This document shows, one piece after another, positions 16,250 to 24,356 of a stretch of 64,000 bases of DNA; the first letter of the stretch is position 1, and every line of letters starts with the position of its first letter. This DNA is from JAGIBJ01 sp047604965 (GTDB lineage Bacteria; Actinomycetota; Thermoleophilia; Solirubrobacterales; Solirubrobacteraceae). The stretch spans positions 29,969 to 93,968 of the forward strand of contig JASGGQ010000001.1 in the NCBI GenBank assembly GCA_047604965.1, in the 5' to 3' direction. The notes under the pieces were generated by a model. The model searched no databases, had not been told where the DNA came from, and saw only the letters and a program-made list of their open reading frames with translations. Both the position numbers and the translations under genes were made by a program.

Positions 16250-17286
16250 TGGCCGGCGACCTCGGTGGCCGGCGCGGCGTTGACGGCCTTGGCGTACGAC
16301 TCCTGCGGCTGCACCGACGGAATCTGATCGAGCTGCTTGTTGAACTGCGCGGCGGCGAAGAGATTCTTCGCCAGGCCGCCGCCCAGGTAGTCGGCGCCGA
16401 TCTGCTCCTTGGCGTCGAGGAAGATCAGGCCCTTGGCTTGGCTCTTGACGTCATCCGGCGAGAGGTTCAGCTCGGCCCCGACGGCGGTCGCCCACGCGGT
16501 CTCGTCGCTGCGGTATAGCTCCACCGCCTTGTTTTGCTGCGCGACCCAGCTCTTGAGCGCGTCCGGGTATTTGCTGGCGAACTCGTTCGTCGCGACGGCC
16601 AGGTCGTACGTCGTATTGCCCTTCTTGGCGAGGTCGGCGGAGGTGACGAGGATCTTGCCGCCGTCCTTGACGATTTTGTCGAGGTTCGGGTTCCAGACGT
16701 ATGCGCCGTCGATGTCGCCGCGCGTCCACGCCGCGTAGATGTCGTCCGGCTCGGCGTCGATCACCTTCACCTTCGACTGGTCGATCCCGGCGTTCTTGAG
16801 TGCCGCCAGTAGCGAGTAGTGCGAGGTCGAAGCCAGCGGCGTCGCGATCGTCTTGCCTTCCAGCTGCGACAAGCTGGAGATGCTGGACTTGACGGCGAGC
16901 GCTTCGGCGGTGCCGATCACATCGTGGATCCACGGCACTTGGTAGGCGAGCGGCTGCGAGAGTCCACGGGACACCGGGCTCGAGCCGGCGAGGCCGATGT
17001 CGATCGACTTCGCGGCGACCGCTTCGTTGACCGAGCCGCCGGAGTCAAACAGCTTCCATTCGATCTTCGTGTTCGGGAGCGCCTGCTCGAGCCACCCCTC
17101 GTGCTTGACGACCAGGTCGCCGTTCGGGATCGCTTGATAGCCGATCGTGATTGTTTGCGGGGCGCTGCTCGTCGCCGAGGTTGAGGCGCTGTCCGACGCT
17201 GAATCATCGCTGCCGCATGCCGCGACGGTGGCGGCAAGCAGGCCGGTCGCGAGTGCGGTGAGCAGCAGGGGACGAGTACGGGGCAT
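16246..17286 (-). CDS. tauA: Taurine/sulfonate ABC transporter substrate-binding lipoprotein
   Basis: A 346-residue periplasmic-binding-type lipoprotein. The signal peptide ends in a lipobox with Cys24 (LLAATVAAC), followed by a Ser/Thr-rich tether. The mature domain closely follows TauA: TITIGYQAIPNGDLVVKHEG, SSPVSRGLSQPL, LASTSHYSLLAALKNAGI and AAWTRGDIDGAYVWNP. These TauA-like blocks favour taurine or a similar aliphatic sulfonate as ligand. I chose the ATG at 17286, which starts the signal peptide; an upstream in-frame start would add 21 residues that are not signal-like. It lies between the permease and ATPase genes. No TauD dioxygenase is present, so SsuD probably desulfonates the imported substrate. 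Confidence 0.88.
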   Translation of the reverse strand: MPRTRPLLLTALATGLLAATVAACGSDDSASDSASTSATSSAPQTITIGYQAIPNGDLVVKHEGWLEQALPNTKIEWKLFDSGGSVNEAVAAKSIDIGLAGSSPVSRGLSQPLAYQVPWIHDVIGTAEALAVKSSISSLSQLEGKTIATPLASTSHYSLLAALKNAGIDQSKVKVIDAEPDDIYAAWTRGDIDGAYVWNPNLDKIVKDGGKILVTSADLAKKGNTTYDLAVATNEFASKYPDALKSWVAQQNKAVELYRSDETAWATAVGAELNLSPDDVKSQAKGLIFLDAKEQIGADYLGGGLAKNLFAAAQFNKQLDQIPSVQPQESYAKAVNAAPATEVAGQ

Positions 17287-17353
17287 GGGTGGGTGTCCGA
17301 GCGGTTGGGGTCGTTGGGGGTGGAGGAAGAAGAGGCGCAGCACCGGCAAGCGG

Positions 17354-18214
17354 TCAGGTTTTGCCGCGCCAGGGCACGGCGCGGCGCTCGAGGTTCTTGA
17401 CGAGCAGGTCGAGCGCGATCGCCGTCAGGCCGATCACGATGATGCAGAGCACCGCAGTGTCGGTTTGCTGGAACTTCTTCGTCGACCATGCAAGTCCGCC
17501 GATGCCGGGAATGCCGTCGACCGTCTCGGCGGCGACGATCGTCGTCCACGCGAAGCCGATCGCCAGCCGCACGCCGGTGAAGAGTTCCGGCAGTACCGAC
17601 GGCAAGATCACGTGCCGCAATGCCTGGCGGCGGCCGGCACCGAGCGCGCGAATCGCATCCAGGCGCTGCTGCGGGATGCCGCGCACGCCGCTGAGCACCG
17701 AGAGCGCGATCGGCGGAAACGCGGCCAGGAACAGGAGCCAGATCTTGGAGGTGTTCTCGATCCCGAACCAGATGATCAGCAGCGAAAAGTAGGCGAGCGG
17801 TGGCAACGCGCGGATGAAGTTGACGTACGGCTCGGCGATCAGGCGAAACCACTTGGAGGTGGCGAGTGCGAGGCCGAGCAGCAGCCCGAAGACGATGCCC
17901 AGGCCGACGCCGGAGAAGATCCGTACCAGTGAGGCCCAGAGGTGTTCCCAGAGGAAGTAGCCGCTCAGTCCGCGCTGCCCGTTGTGGATCGTGACCGACT
18001 CCACGAAGCGCGACCACACCGCGCTCGGCCGCGGGACGAACAGCTCGGGCCAGAGCTGCGCGGCGGCGACCGTCCACCAGACGGCGAGCAGCACGGCCAG
18101 CGAGAGCACCCGGATCGCTACGCGCCGGCCCAGAGCCCTCGCGCTCTGCTTCGGCGTGCCATTCGCGCGGCGTGCCTTCGACGTTCGTGGGATGGCGGCG
18201 GTCCGGGTGCTCAT
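17354..18214 (-). CDS. tauC: Sulfonate/taurine ABC transporter permease
   Basis: A 286-residue inner-membrane permease of the BPD_transp_1 superfamily, with about six hydrophobic helices after a basic 33-residue N-terminus. The EAA-type coupling loop is visible at RALGAGRRQALRHVILPSVLPEL, and the end of the last periplasmic segment has TVDGIPGIGGLAW, as in SsuC/TauC. The ATG at 18214 leaves about 295 bases to the divergent siroheme-synthase gene, including the AT-rich motif at 18276-18288. First gene of the operon permease, binding protein, ATPase; it provides the import channel for the sulfonates desulfonated by SsuD. Confidence 0.9.
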   Translation of the reverse strand: MSTRTAAIPRTSKARRANGTPKQSARALGRRVAIRVLSLAVLLAVWWTVAAAQLWPELFVPRPSAVWSRFVESVTIHNGQRGLSGYFLWEHLWASLVRIFSGVGLGIVFGLLLGLALATSKWFRLIAEPYVNFIRALPPLAYFSLLIIWFGIENTSKIWLLFLAAFPPIALSVLSGVRGIPQQRLDAIRALGAGRRQALRHVILPSVLPELFTGVRLAIGFAWTTIVAAETVDGIPGIGGLAWSTKKFQQTDTAVLCIIVIGLTAIALDLLVKNLERRAVPWRGKT

Positions 18215-18275
18215 CGGTTGCGTTCGCGCCGTTCCCGATTCGGCGCGGCCCGTTAAATCTAGCAAACCCGACAGA

Positions 18276-18288
18276 GTTAATGCTATTT
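18276..18288. promoter_or_regulatory. Candidate sulfur-regulon motif upstream of the tauC-like gene
   Basis: GTTAATGCTATTT matches GTTTACGCTATTT at 10442-10454 in 11 of 13 positions. It sits in an AT-rich segment (about 18252-18290) about 60 bases upstream of the tauC ATG on the opposite strand. It could be the promoter/operator of tauCAB, of the divergent siroheme gene, or both. Confidence 0.35.
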
Positions 18289-18509
18289 CCGATCTGGCGG
18301 CCCCAGCGCGCCGTGGCCTCCTCGTCGAATCGCAGCGAGATCGACGCGCCGAGTCGGCCAAACTCCGCAGCCGGTCGGCAATCCGCCCGACTCCGCATCG
18401 CAGGCCGGGATACGCTGGCCAGCAACGGATGCCAGCACAGGCGTACAACGGCAAGGAATGCGTGTGCAAAGCACGCCTCGCGCGCTGCGATCAGTCGTGC
18501 GTGCGCGAC

Positions 18510-19175
18510 ATGCTCGACACGCCGTTCTATGTCGCCTGCCTGCGGCTGACCGACCGGCGCTGCCTCGTCGTCGGCGGTGGCGAGGTCGCCTTGGAGAAGG
18601 TCGACGGGCTGCTCGCCTGCGACGCGCAGGTGACGGTCGTCGCGCCGCAGCTCTGCGGTGAGCTGGCGCAGCTTGTCGCCGAAGGCTCGATCGACTATCT
18701 CCCGCAGCGGTATGCGCCCGCGCAGCTCGACGGCGCGTTCCTGGTGATCGCCGCCACCGACGACACCGATGTCAACATCGCCGTGTACGACGACGCCGAG
18801 CGGCGCGCGATGCTGGTCAACGTGGTCGATGTTCCGCCGCTGTGCAACTTCATCCTGCCCGCGATCCTGCGGACCGGGCCGATCGCGATCGCGATCTCCA
18901 CGGCCGGCGCGTCGCCGGCACTGGCCAAGCGGATGAAGCGTGAGATCGGCGAGCAGTTCGGCGCGGAGTACGCGCGCCTTGCGATCCTGCTCAACGAGGC
19001 GCGCGGCTGGGCGAAGGCGATGCTGCCGACGTATCAACACCGCAAGGCGTTCTTCGAAGCGATCGTCGACGGTGACCCGGACCCGGTCGCGCTGCTGCGC
19101 AGCGGCCGCGAAGCCGAGGTGCGCGCCGTGATCGCGCAGGCGCAGCATCAAGCCGTCAAGGAGCTTGCCGCATGA
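18510..19175 (+). CDS. Siroheme synthase N-terminal domain protein (precorrin-2 dehydrogenase)
   Basis: A 221-residue protein equivalent to the NAD-dependent precorrin-2 dehydrogenase/ferrochelatase part of CysG (Met8-like). It is expected to convert precorrin-2 to sirohydrochlorin and perhaps insert iron to form siroheme, the cofactor of sulfite reductase. The Rossmann motif VVGGGEVALEKV is at residues 20-31, then IAATDDTDVN and the conserved core VNVVDVPPLCNFILPAILRTG and STAGASPALAKRMK. I chose the ATG at 18510; upstream in-frame starts give no homologous sequence. The methyltransferase half of CysG is encoded separately as the cobA-hemD fusion at the end of this operon. It overlaps the MoaB-like gene (ATGA). 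Confidence 0.88.
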   Translation: MLDTPFYVACLRLTDRRCLVVGGGEVALEKVDGLLACDAQVTVVAPQLCGELAQLVAEGSIDYLPQRYAPAQLDGAFLVIAATDDTDVNIAVYDDAERRAMLVNVVDVPPLCNFILPAILRTGPIAIAISTAGASPALAKRMKREIGEQFGAEYARLAILLNEARGWAKAMLPTYQHRKAFFEAIVDGDPDPVALLRSGREAEVRAVIAQAQHQAVKELAA

Positions 19176-19702
19176 CCATCCCCGCCGTGCTCGTGATCGC
19201 ACATGATGTCAACACCCCCGGCTTCGACCTCGACATCGAGGAGTACGGCCCGGAGATCGCGGCGCGGGTCGAAGCGGTCGGAGGCGACGTGCTGGCGATC
19301 GAGCTGGTGCCGCTTGGCGGGGAACTGTTCGAGGAGCGGATGCAGCACTACATCGATGGCGAAGTGGCGCTGTTGCTGACGATCGGTGGTGCCGGCATCG
19401 GGCCCGACGACATCGTCCCGGAGCTGACCTCGATCATCGTGGAGCGGCGTGTGCCGGGACTCGAAGAGCTGATGCGCCGCGCGTTGGCCGACGAAGCGCC
19501 GGCCGGCAGCCTGGAGCGCGGCGCCTGCGGCATCGCCGGCGGGACGCTGGTCGTCAACCTGCCGCGCGAACTGCGGCTGATCGAAACGGCGCTGGCGTCG
19601 CTGGCGCCGGTCCTGCCGACGATCCACACTCGTCTTCAAGGGCGCGAACCGTCGCCGGATGCCGGTGACGGTTCGCCGCCAGGCGACGAGTACGACGAAT
19701 AG
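19172..19702 (+). CDS. MoaB/MogA-like molybdopterin-binding-fold protein, divergent active site
   Basis: A 176-residue protein with the MogA/MoaB fold outline. The order is a first strand AVLVIAHDV, the GGxG loop LLLTIGGAGIGPDDIVPEL at residues 67-85, a RRVPGLEELMRRAL helix, and ERGACGIAGGTLVVNLP near 116-131. In true molybdopterin adenylyltransferases the loop reads TTGGTG and the last motif reads LPGSP. Here they are TIGGAG and LPREL, so the usual substrate contacts are altered. It is coupled by ATGA overlap to the siroheme gene and followed directly by ccmA, an odd place for a molybdenum-cofactor enzyme. It may have a tetrapyrrole-related or regulatory role; function unproven. Confidence 0.6.
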   Translation: MTIPAVLVIAHDVNTPGFDLDIEEYGPEIAARVEAVGGDVLAIELVPLGGELFEERMQHYIDGEVALLLTIGGAGIGPDDIVPELTSIIVERRVPGLEELMRRALADEAPAGSLERGACGIAGGTLVVNLPRELRLIETALASLAPVLPTIHTRLQGREPSPDAGDGSPPGDEYDE

Positions 19703-20437
19703 GTGGCCGCCACGATGCCAGCCGCCGCGCCGCCGGGTCCGGCTCCGGCGGCGGCACTGCCCGCCGTCGCGGCGCGTGAACTGGCCGTCGCGCATGGCGT
19801 GCGACCGGTGATCGCCAACCTGACGTTCGAGGTGCCGGCCGGGGCGACGGTGGCACTGCTCGGCCCGAACGGCACCGGCAAATCGACGTTGCTGCGCGTG
19901 CTTGCCGGATTGCGGGCGCCACGCGGCGGCGAGCTGACGGTGCTCGGACACCGGTTGCCGGCGGAGCGGTGGGCGTTGCGCGGGCAGGTGGGGCTCGTCG
20001 CCCACCAGCCGCTGCTGTATCGCGAGCTGACGGTCGCGGAGAACCTGCGGTATCACGCTGGACTGCATGGCCTCCCGCGAGCGCGCGTGCGCGAGCTGAT
20101 GCAGCAGGCGGAGCTAACGGCGCGCGCCGATCAGCCGGTCGGCGCGCTGTCGCGCGGGCTGGTGCAGCGCACCTCGGTGGCGCGCGCGCTGCTTGCCGAC
20201 CCGCCGCTGCTGCTGCTCGATGAGCCGTTTGCGAATCTCGACCCGGTCGCCCTGCATCTCGTCGGCGGCCTGCTCGGCCCGCGCGAGGGCCGTACCCGCG
20301 TGATCGCTAGCCACGATCCGGCCGGGGCGCTCGCCGGCGCCGATCTGGTCGTGGTGCTCGGCCCGGCGGCGACCGTGCGGTATGCCGGACCGGTGAGCGG
20401 CGTCAGCGTCGCCGAGGTGGAGGCGATGTACCGATGA
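19703..20437 (+). CDS. ccmA: Heme exporter ATP-binding protein CcmA
   Basis: A 244-residue ABC ATPase of the cytochrome c maturation (System I) transporter CcmAB. With CcmC and CcmD it drives release of heme-loaded CcmE. Walker A GPNGTGKST is at residues 54-62, HQPLLYRELTVAENLRYHAG at 101-120 is CcmA-like, the signature has the CcmA-type LSRG (149-152) instead of LSGG, and Walker B LLLLDEPFANLD is at about 169-180. The GTG at 19703 follows the MoaB-like stop directly; an ATG at 19715 is an alternative. It overlaps ccmB by ATGA. The gene order ccmABC then ccmD supports the assignment over a generic drug ABC ATPase. Confidence 0.87.
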   Translation: MAATMPAAAPPGPAPAAALPAVAARELAVAHGVRPVIANLTFEVPAGATVALLGPNGTGKSTLLRVLAGLRAPRGGELTVLGHRLPAERWALRGQVGLVAHQPLLYRELTVAENLRYHAGLHGLPRARVRELMQQAELTARADQPVGALSRGLVQRTSVARALLADPPLLLLDEPFANLDPVALHLVGGLLGPREGRTRVIASHDPAGALAGADLVVVLGPAATVRYAGPVSGVSVAEVEAMYR

Positions 20438-21111
20438 GTGGGCTGCGCGCGACGCTGCTGGTGCTCCGCAAGGATCTGCTGCTGGAGCGCCGCACCTTCG
20501 AGCTGCTGCCCTCGATGGGGCTGCTGGCGCTCGGTACCGTCGTGCTGATGCGCTTCGCGCTCAATCGCGACGCCGTCGACGGCGACCTCGCGGCCGGTAC
20601 CTTGCTGATCCCGCTGCTGCTGGCCGCGCTGCTTGGGATCGCACGGCTCTTCGCGGCCGAAGAGCAGGACGCCGGAATCGACCAGTTTTTGCTGTCGCCC
20701 GCGCCGTCCGGCGCGCTGCTGGCCGCCAAGGTGATCGGCTTGCTGCTCGTGCTCGTGACGCTCGAACTGGTGCTGGTGCCGCTCTTCGCGTTGCTGTTGC
20801 TCGACCCGCCGCTGGCGCCGGTGCTACCGCAGATCGTGCTGGTGTTGTTGCTGCTCGATGTGGCGCTGGCGGTGATCGGTGGGCTGGTTGCCGGCCTCGC
20901 GATCGGCTCGCGCAGCCGGGAGCTGCTGATCCCGATTTTGGTGGTGCCGTTTGCGCTGCCGGCGCTGATTGCGGCGCAGGCGGCGCTGGCGCCGGTGCTC
21001 GCCACCGAGCCCGGCCCACTGGCGACCCGGTGGCCGGCGGTCGTCGCCATCTATGCTGTGATCCTCGGCCTCGTCGGCTCTGTCCTGGCTGAGTTCCTCG
21101 TCGAAGACTGA
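20434..21111 (+). CDS. ccmB: Heme exporter membrane protein CcmB
   Basis: A 225-residue, six-helix membrane protein of the CcmB family, partner of the CcmA ATPase. The N-terminus LLVLRKDLLLERRTFELLPSM matches the CcmB opening (a Lys-Asp-Leu patch before the first helix). The segment LFAAEEQDAGIDQFLLSPAP corresponds to the conserved cytoplasmic loop of the family, where EQ...G..QLLLSP is typical. It is read from an ATG overlapping the ccmA stop. CcmAB is a poorly understood transporter; its ATPase activity is needed to free holo-CcmE, not to pump heme itself. Confidence 0.87.
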   Translation: MSGLRATLLVLRKDLLLERRTFELLPSMGLLALGTVVLMRFALNRDAVDGDLAAGTLLIPLLLAALLGIARLFAAEEQDAGIDQFLLSPAPSGALLAAKVIGLLLVLVTLELVLVPLFALLLLDPPLAPVLPQIVLVLLLLDVALAVIGGLVAGLAIGSRSRELLIPILVVPFALPALIAAQAALAPVLATEPGPLATRWPAVVAIYAVILGLVGSVLAEFLVED

Positions 21112-21137
21112 CGCGGCCTCCCGAACCTTCCGCCTTC

Positions 21138-21860
21138 ATGACCGTCCGCGGCCTCCGCCCCCTGTCGATCCTCTCGGCCGCGCTGATCGCGGTCGGCTTC
21201 GGCATGGTCTTCTTCTATGCGCCGCTCGACGCCGACCAAGGCTTCCGGCAGAAGATCTTCTACCTGCATGTGCCGCTGGGCATCATCGGCCTCGTTGGCT
21301 TCATCCTCGGTGGCTGGCATGGGCTGCGCTACCTGCGCAGCGGGAACGGCGCGCACGATCTGAAGTCGTACGTGTACATCCACCAGGCGCAGATTGTCGC
21401 GGTCGCGGTGCTGATCACCGGTTCGATCTGGGGCCGCACCGCGTGGGGTGCGTGGTGGCGCTGGGATGAACCGTTCCTGGTGTCGTTCCTGTTTTTGTTC
21501 CTGATCTACGCGACCTATCAGGTGCTGCGCTTCTCGATCGACGATCCGCAACGCCAGGCGCGGGCGGCGAGCGCCTTCGCCGTGGCGGCCGGCGCGTTCG
21601 TGCCGGTGAACTTCACCGTCGTGCGGATGGCGAACGAGTACATCCACCCGCGCACGCTCGACAACGCCGCCAGCGGCGGATTGCCCGGCCCGGTGCTCGC
21701 GACCTTCCTCGTTTGCTTCGCGGCGATTACCGTGCTCTTCATGACGCTCGTGCGGTACGAGTTGCTGTCGAAGGCGACGACCTTCCGCCTGCGTGCGCTG
21801 GAGCGCCGGGCCGGGGGCGATGACCTGCTCCCTCGCCGATCGGCGGTGCTTGAAGCATGA
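21138..21860 (+). CDS. ccmC: Heme-handling protein CcmC
   Basis: A 240-residue, six-helix membrane protein of the CcmC (heme-handling) family, which presents heme to CcmE during cytochrome c biogenesis. The tryptophan-rich WWD motif is visible as WGRTAWGAWWRWDEP at residues 98-112. Flanking periplasmic histidines are present in IFYLHVPLG (His44) and EYIHPRTLD, as expected for axial heme ligands. It lies 26 bases after ccmB and overlaps the ccmD-like gene (ATGA). No ccmE, ccmF, ccmG or ccmH is found beside it, so the rest of the pathway must be encoded elsewhere. Confidence 0.92.
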   Translation: MTVRGLRPLSILSAALIAVGFGMVFFYAPLDADQGFRQKIFYLHVPLGIIGLVGFILGGWHGLRYLRSGNGAHDLKSYVYIHQAQIVAVAVLITGSIWGRTAWGAWWRWDEPFLVSFLFLFLIYATYQVLRFSIDDPQRQARAASAFAVAAGAFVPVNFTVVRMANEYIHPRTLDNAASGGLPGPVLATFLVCFAAITVLFMTLVRYELLSKATTFRLRALERRAGGDDLLPRRSAVLEA

Positions 21861-22129
21861 GCGTGCCGAGTGTGGTGGCGATGGTCCCGGAGGACTCCGG
21901 CGGCCCGTACGTGATCGCGGCGTACGTCGTGTTCTTGACGATCGTCGTGATCTACGTGGCGATCATGGCGCAGCGACTGACGCGGCTCACCCGCCAGGCC
22001 GACGCGATCCAGGCGCGCCTGGATGCGCGCGACGCCGCAGCACGCGATACCGGCGCGAGCGCCGCGCCCGGCGCCGCGCCGAACGCCGCCGCAGTGCCGG
22101 CCGCGACAGCGGAAGGGGCTCCGCGATGA
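21857..22129 (+). CDS. CcmD-like small membrane protein
   Basis: A 90-residue protein with one transmembrane helix (YVIAAYVVFLTIVVIYVAIMA, residues 18-38). A short basic region with LTRLTRQADAI and an Ala-rich C-terminal tail follow. The position between ccmC and hemA, the single helix and the GGPYVIAAYVV opening (CcmD proteins often carry a YVW.AY motif there) point to CcmD, which stabilises the CcmABC complex with holo-CcmE. Sequence conservation in this family is weak, so the assignment rests mainly on context. It overlaps both neighbours by 4 bases. Confidence 0.65.
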   Translation: MSVPSVVAMVPEDSGGPYVIAAYVVFLTIVVIYVAIMAQRLTRLTRQADAIQARLDARDAAARDTGASAAPGAAPNAAAVPAATAEGAPR

Positions 22130-23454
22130 GTGAATTGCTGACGATCGGCGTCACGCACCGCACCGCACCGGTGGCGTTGCGCGAGCGGCTCGCGCTGCCG
22201 AACGACGGCGCCGGGCATGTGCTCAGCGAACTGGCGGCTGGCGCCGGTGCGATCCACGAACTGGTCGCGATCTCGACCTGCAACCGGACGGAGATCACCG
22301 TGCTGGCCGCCGATGCCGGCCACGCCCGCGCCGGTCTGGTCGACGTGCTCTCGCGCCGTGGCGGCGTTCGCGCCGACGACCTCGAAGATGTGCTCTTTAC
22401 GCTGCACGACGACGAGGTGCCGCGCCACCTGTTCCGCGTCGCCTCCGGCCTTGATTCGATGGTGCTCGGCGAAGCGGAGATCCTCGGCCAAGTGCGCCGC
22501 GCGCATGAACTTGCGCGGTCGGCCGGGACCAGCGGCCCGACGCTCGACCGGCTCTTTGCCGACGCGCTGGCGACCGGTGGTCGCGTGCGTGCCGAAACGG
22601 CGCTCGGTCACGGTGCGATGTCGATCTCATCGCTGGCGGCGCAGGTCGCCGAACGCGACCTCGGCGATCTGACCGGCCGCAGCGTCGTGATCATCGGTGC
22701 CGGGGAGACCGCTGAGCTGGCCGCCGCCGCGTTCCATCAGCGGGGCGTCGCAGCGCTCTTTGTGGCCAACCGCCGGGCGACCCGTGCGATGTGCCTGGCC
22801 GCGCGCTTCGAGGGTGGCGTCGCATCGCTCGATCGCCTGCCGGAGATGCTCGTTTCGGCCGATGTGGTCGTCGCCGCGACCGCATCGCCGCACCCGATTC
22901 TGCATCGCGATGCCGTCGCCGAGGTGCTGCCCGAGCGCGCCGGCCGGCCGCTGCTGCTGCTCGATCTGGCCGTCCCGCGCGATATCGAGCCGTCGGTCGG
23001 CGAGCTCGGCGGCGTGACGCGCTACGACCTCGACGGCCTCGGGCGGGTGATCGCCCGCAACCAGACGGTGCGCGAAGTCGAGGCGGTGCGCGCCGAGGCG
23101 ATCGTCGACGATGAACGCGCCCGCTTCGGCGAGTGGATGGCAACGCGCGGCGTCGCGCCGACGATCGCGGCGATGCACCGTCAGGCCGACGAGATCGTCG
23201 AGCGCGTGCTGCAAGAGAACGCGGCCCGCTGGGAATCGGCGTCGACTCGTGACCGCGCGCGCATCGAAGCGGTCGCGCGCGCCGTCGCGACGCGCATCCT
23301 GCATGAGCCGACGATCCGTCTGCGGTCGCTCGATCCCGCCGCCGGCCACCGCCGCGTGGAGATCTTGCGCGAACTGTTCGGCCTCGACGGTGAGGTGGAG
23401 GACGGTTCGACGCTGCCCGCCGATGTGCCGACCGGCCACCGTCCGCTGCGGTGA
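22126..23454 (+). CDS. hemA: Glutamyl-tRNA reductase
   Basis: A 442-residue NADPH-dependent glutamyl-tRNA reductase, the first committed step of C5 tetrapyrrole synthesis, forming glutamate-1-semialdehyde. The opening TIGVTHRTAPVALRERLAL, the catalytic ISTCNRTE with Cys52, GLDSMVLGEAEILGQVRRA, the NADP-binding VVIIGAGETAELAA and the LLLLDLAVPRDIEPSVG strand are all typical. The C-terminal dimerisation helices end with the less conserved tail TLPADVPTGHRPLR. I chose the ATG at 22126, overlapping the ccmD-like stop. It is followed by hemC (GTGA overlap). Use of hemA shows this organism makes aminolevulinate by the C5 route. Confidence 0.96.
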   Translation: MSELLTIGVTHRTAPVALRERLALPNDGAGHVLSELAAGAGAIHELVAISTCNRTEITVLAADAGHARAGLVDVLSRRGGVRADDLEDVLFTLHDDEVPRHLFRVASGLDSMVLGEAEILGQVRRAHELARSAGTSGPTLDRLFADALATGGRVRAETALGHGAMSISSLAAQVAERDLGDLTGRSVVIIGAGETAELAAAAFHQRGVAALFVANRRATRAMCLAARFEGGVASLDRLPEMLVSADVVVAATASPHPILHRDAVAEVLPERAGRPLLLLDLAVPRDIEPSVGELGGVTRYDLDGLGRVIARNQTVREVEAVRAEAIVDDERARFGEWMATRGVAPTIAAMHRQADEIVERVLQENAARWESASTRDRARIEAVARAVATRILHEPTIRLRSLDPAAGHRRVEILRELFGLDGEVEDGSTLPADVPTGHRPLR

Positions 23455-24308
23455 TCCGGCTCGGGACGCGCGGGAGTGCGCTGGCGCTGTGGCAGGCGCG
23501 ATGGGCGGCGGAGCTGCTCGGTGGCGAGGTGGAGATCGTCACGATCACAACGACCGGCGATCGCGATCGGGCGTTGCCGGATAAGGAGAAGTGGGTGCGC
23601 GAGCTGGACGCCGCGCTGCTGCGCGACGAGATCGACCTGGCTGTCCACTCCGCCAAGGACATTCCCGGCGTGCTGGCCGACGGCGTGGCGCTGGTGGCCG
23701 CGCTGCCGCGCGAAGATCCGCGCGACGCGCTCGTCGGCGCCGCGTCGGTTGATGCGCTGGCGCCGGGCGCGCGGGTCGGCACCAGCAGTCTGCGCCGCGC
23801 CGGTCAGCTGCTCGCCTGGCGGCCGGATTTGTCGGTGGTGCCGCTGCGCGGCAACGTCGATACCCGGTTGCGCAAGCTCGCAGATGGCGACGTCGATGCG
23901 GCGGTGCTCGCGCAGGCCGGGCTGATCCGGCTTGGGCACGGCTCGGTCGGCGAGCCGCTCGACGCGCTGGTGCCGGCACCGGGGCAGGGGATCGTGGCGC
24001 TGACGGCCCGTGCGCGCGACGCGGAGGCCGGCGCGGCGGCGATCACGATCAATGATGCGGCGGCGCTGACGGCGCTGCGAGCCGAGCGGGCGATTGGCGT
24101 GGCGCTCGGCGCCGACTGCACGACGGCGATCGGTGCCAACGCGCGGATCGTCAACGATGAGCTGCTGGAGTTGCGGGTCGTTGTGACCGCCGCCGACGGT
24201 TCGCGCGTGGTTCGCGATCTCGTCGACGGTCCGGTTGAGGCACCGGAAGTGCTGGCGGCAAGCTGCGCGACGCGCCTGCGTGCGGCCGGCGTCGACGAGC
24301 TGCTCTGA
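23451..24308 (+). CDS. hemC: Porphobilinogen deaminase (hydroxymethylbilane synthase)
   Basis: A 285-residue porphobilinogen deaminase joining four porphobilinogen units into hydroxymethylbilane. Conserved parts are IRLGTRGSALALWQA at the N-terminus, the LAVHSAKDIPG loop, VGTSSLRRAGQLLAWRPDL, LRGNVDTRLRKL, and the dipyrromethane-attachment cysteine Cys223 in LGADCTTAIGA. It is about 20-25 residues shorter than the usual enzyme, mainly at the C-terminal domain and around the DKE loop (LPDKEKWVRELDAAL). The GTG start overlaps the hemA stop by 4 bases. A 48-base gap separates it from the cobA-hemD fusion. Confidence 0.95.
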   Translation: MIRLGTRGSALALWQARWAAELLGGEVEIVTITTTGDRDRALPDKEKWVRELDAALLRDEIDLAVHSAKDIPGVLADGVALVAALPREDPRDALVGAASVDALAPGARVGTSSLRRAGQLLAWRPDLSVVPLRGNVDTRLRKLADGDVDAAVLAQAGLIRLGHGSVGEPLDALVPAPGQGIVALTARARDAEAGAAAITINDAAALTALRAERAIGVALGADCTTAIGANARIVNDELLELRVVVTAADGSRVVRDLVDGPVEAPEVLAASCATRLRAAGVDELL

Positions 24309-24356
24309 GGCTGCGGCGCAACACGCTCGAAACCGCCGACCTGCTTTGATCGGCTC

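Noticed and set aside
16917..19202. 761-residue minus-strand frame over tauA, tauC and the siroheme gene
   Set aside because: It crosses three well-supported genes out of frame or antisense and has no coherent domain.
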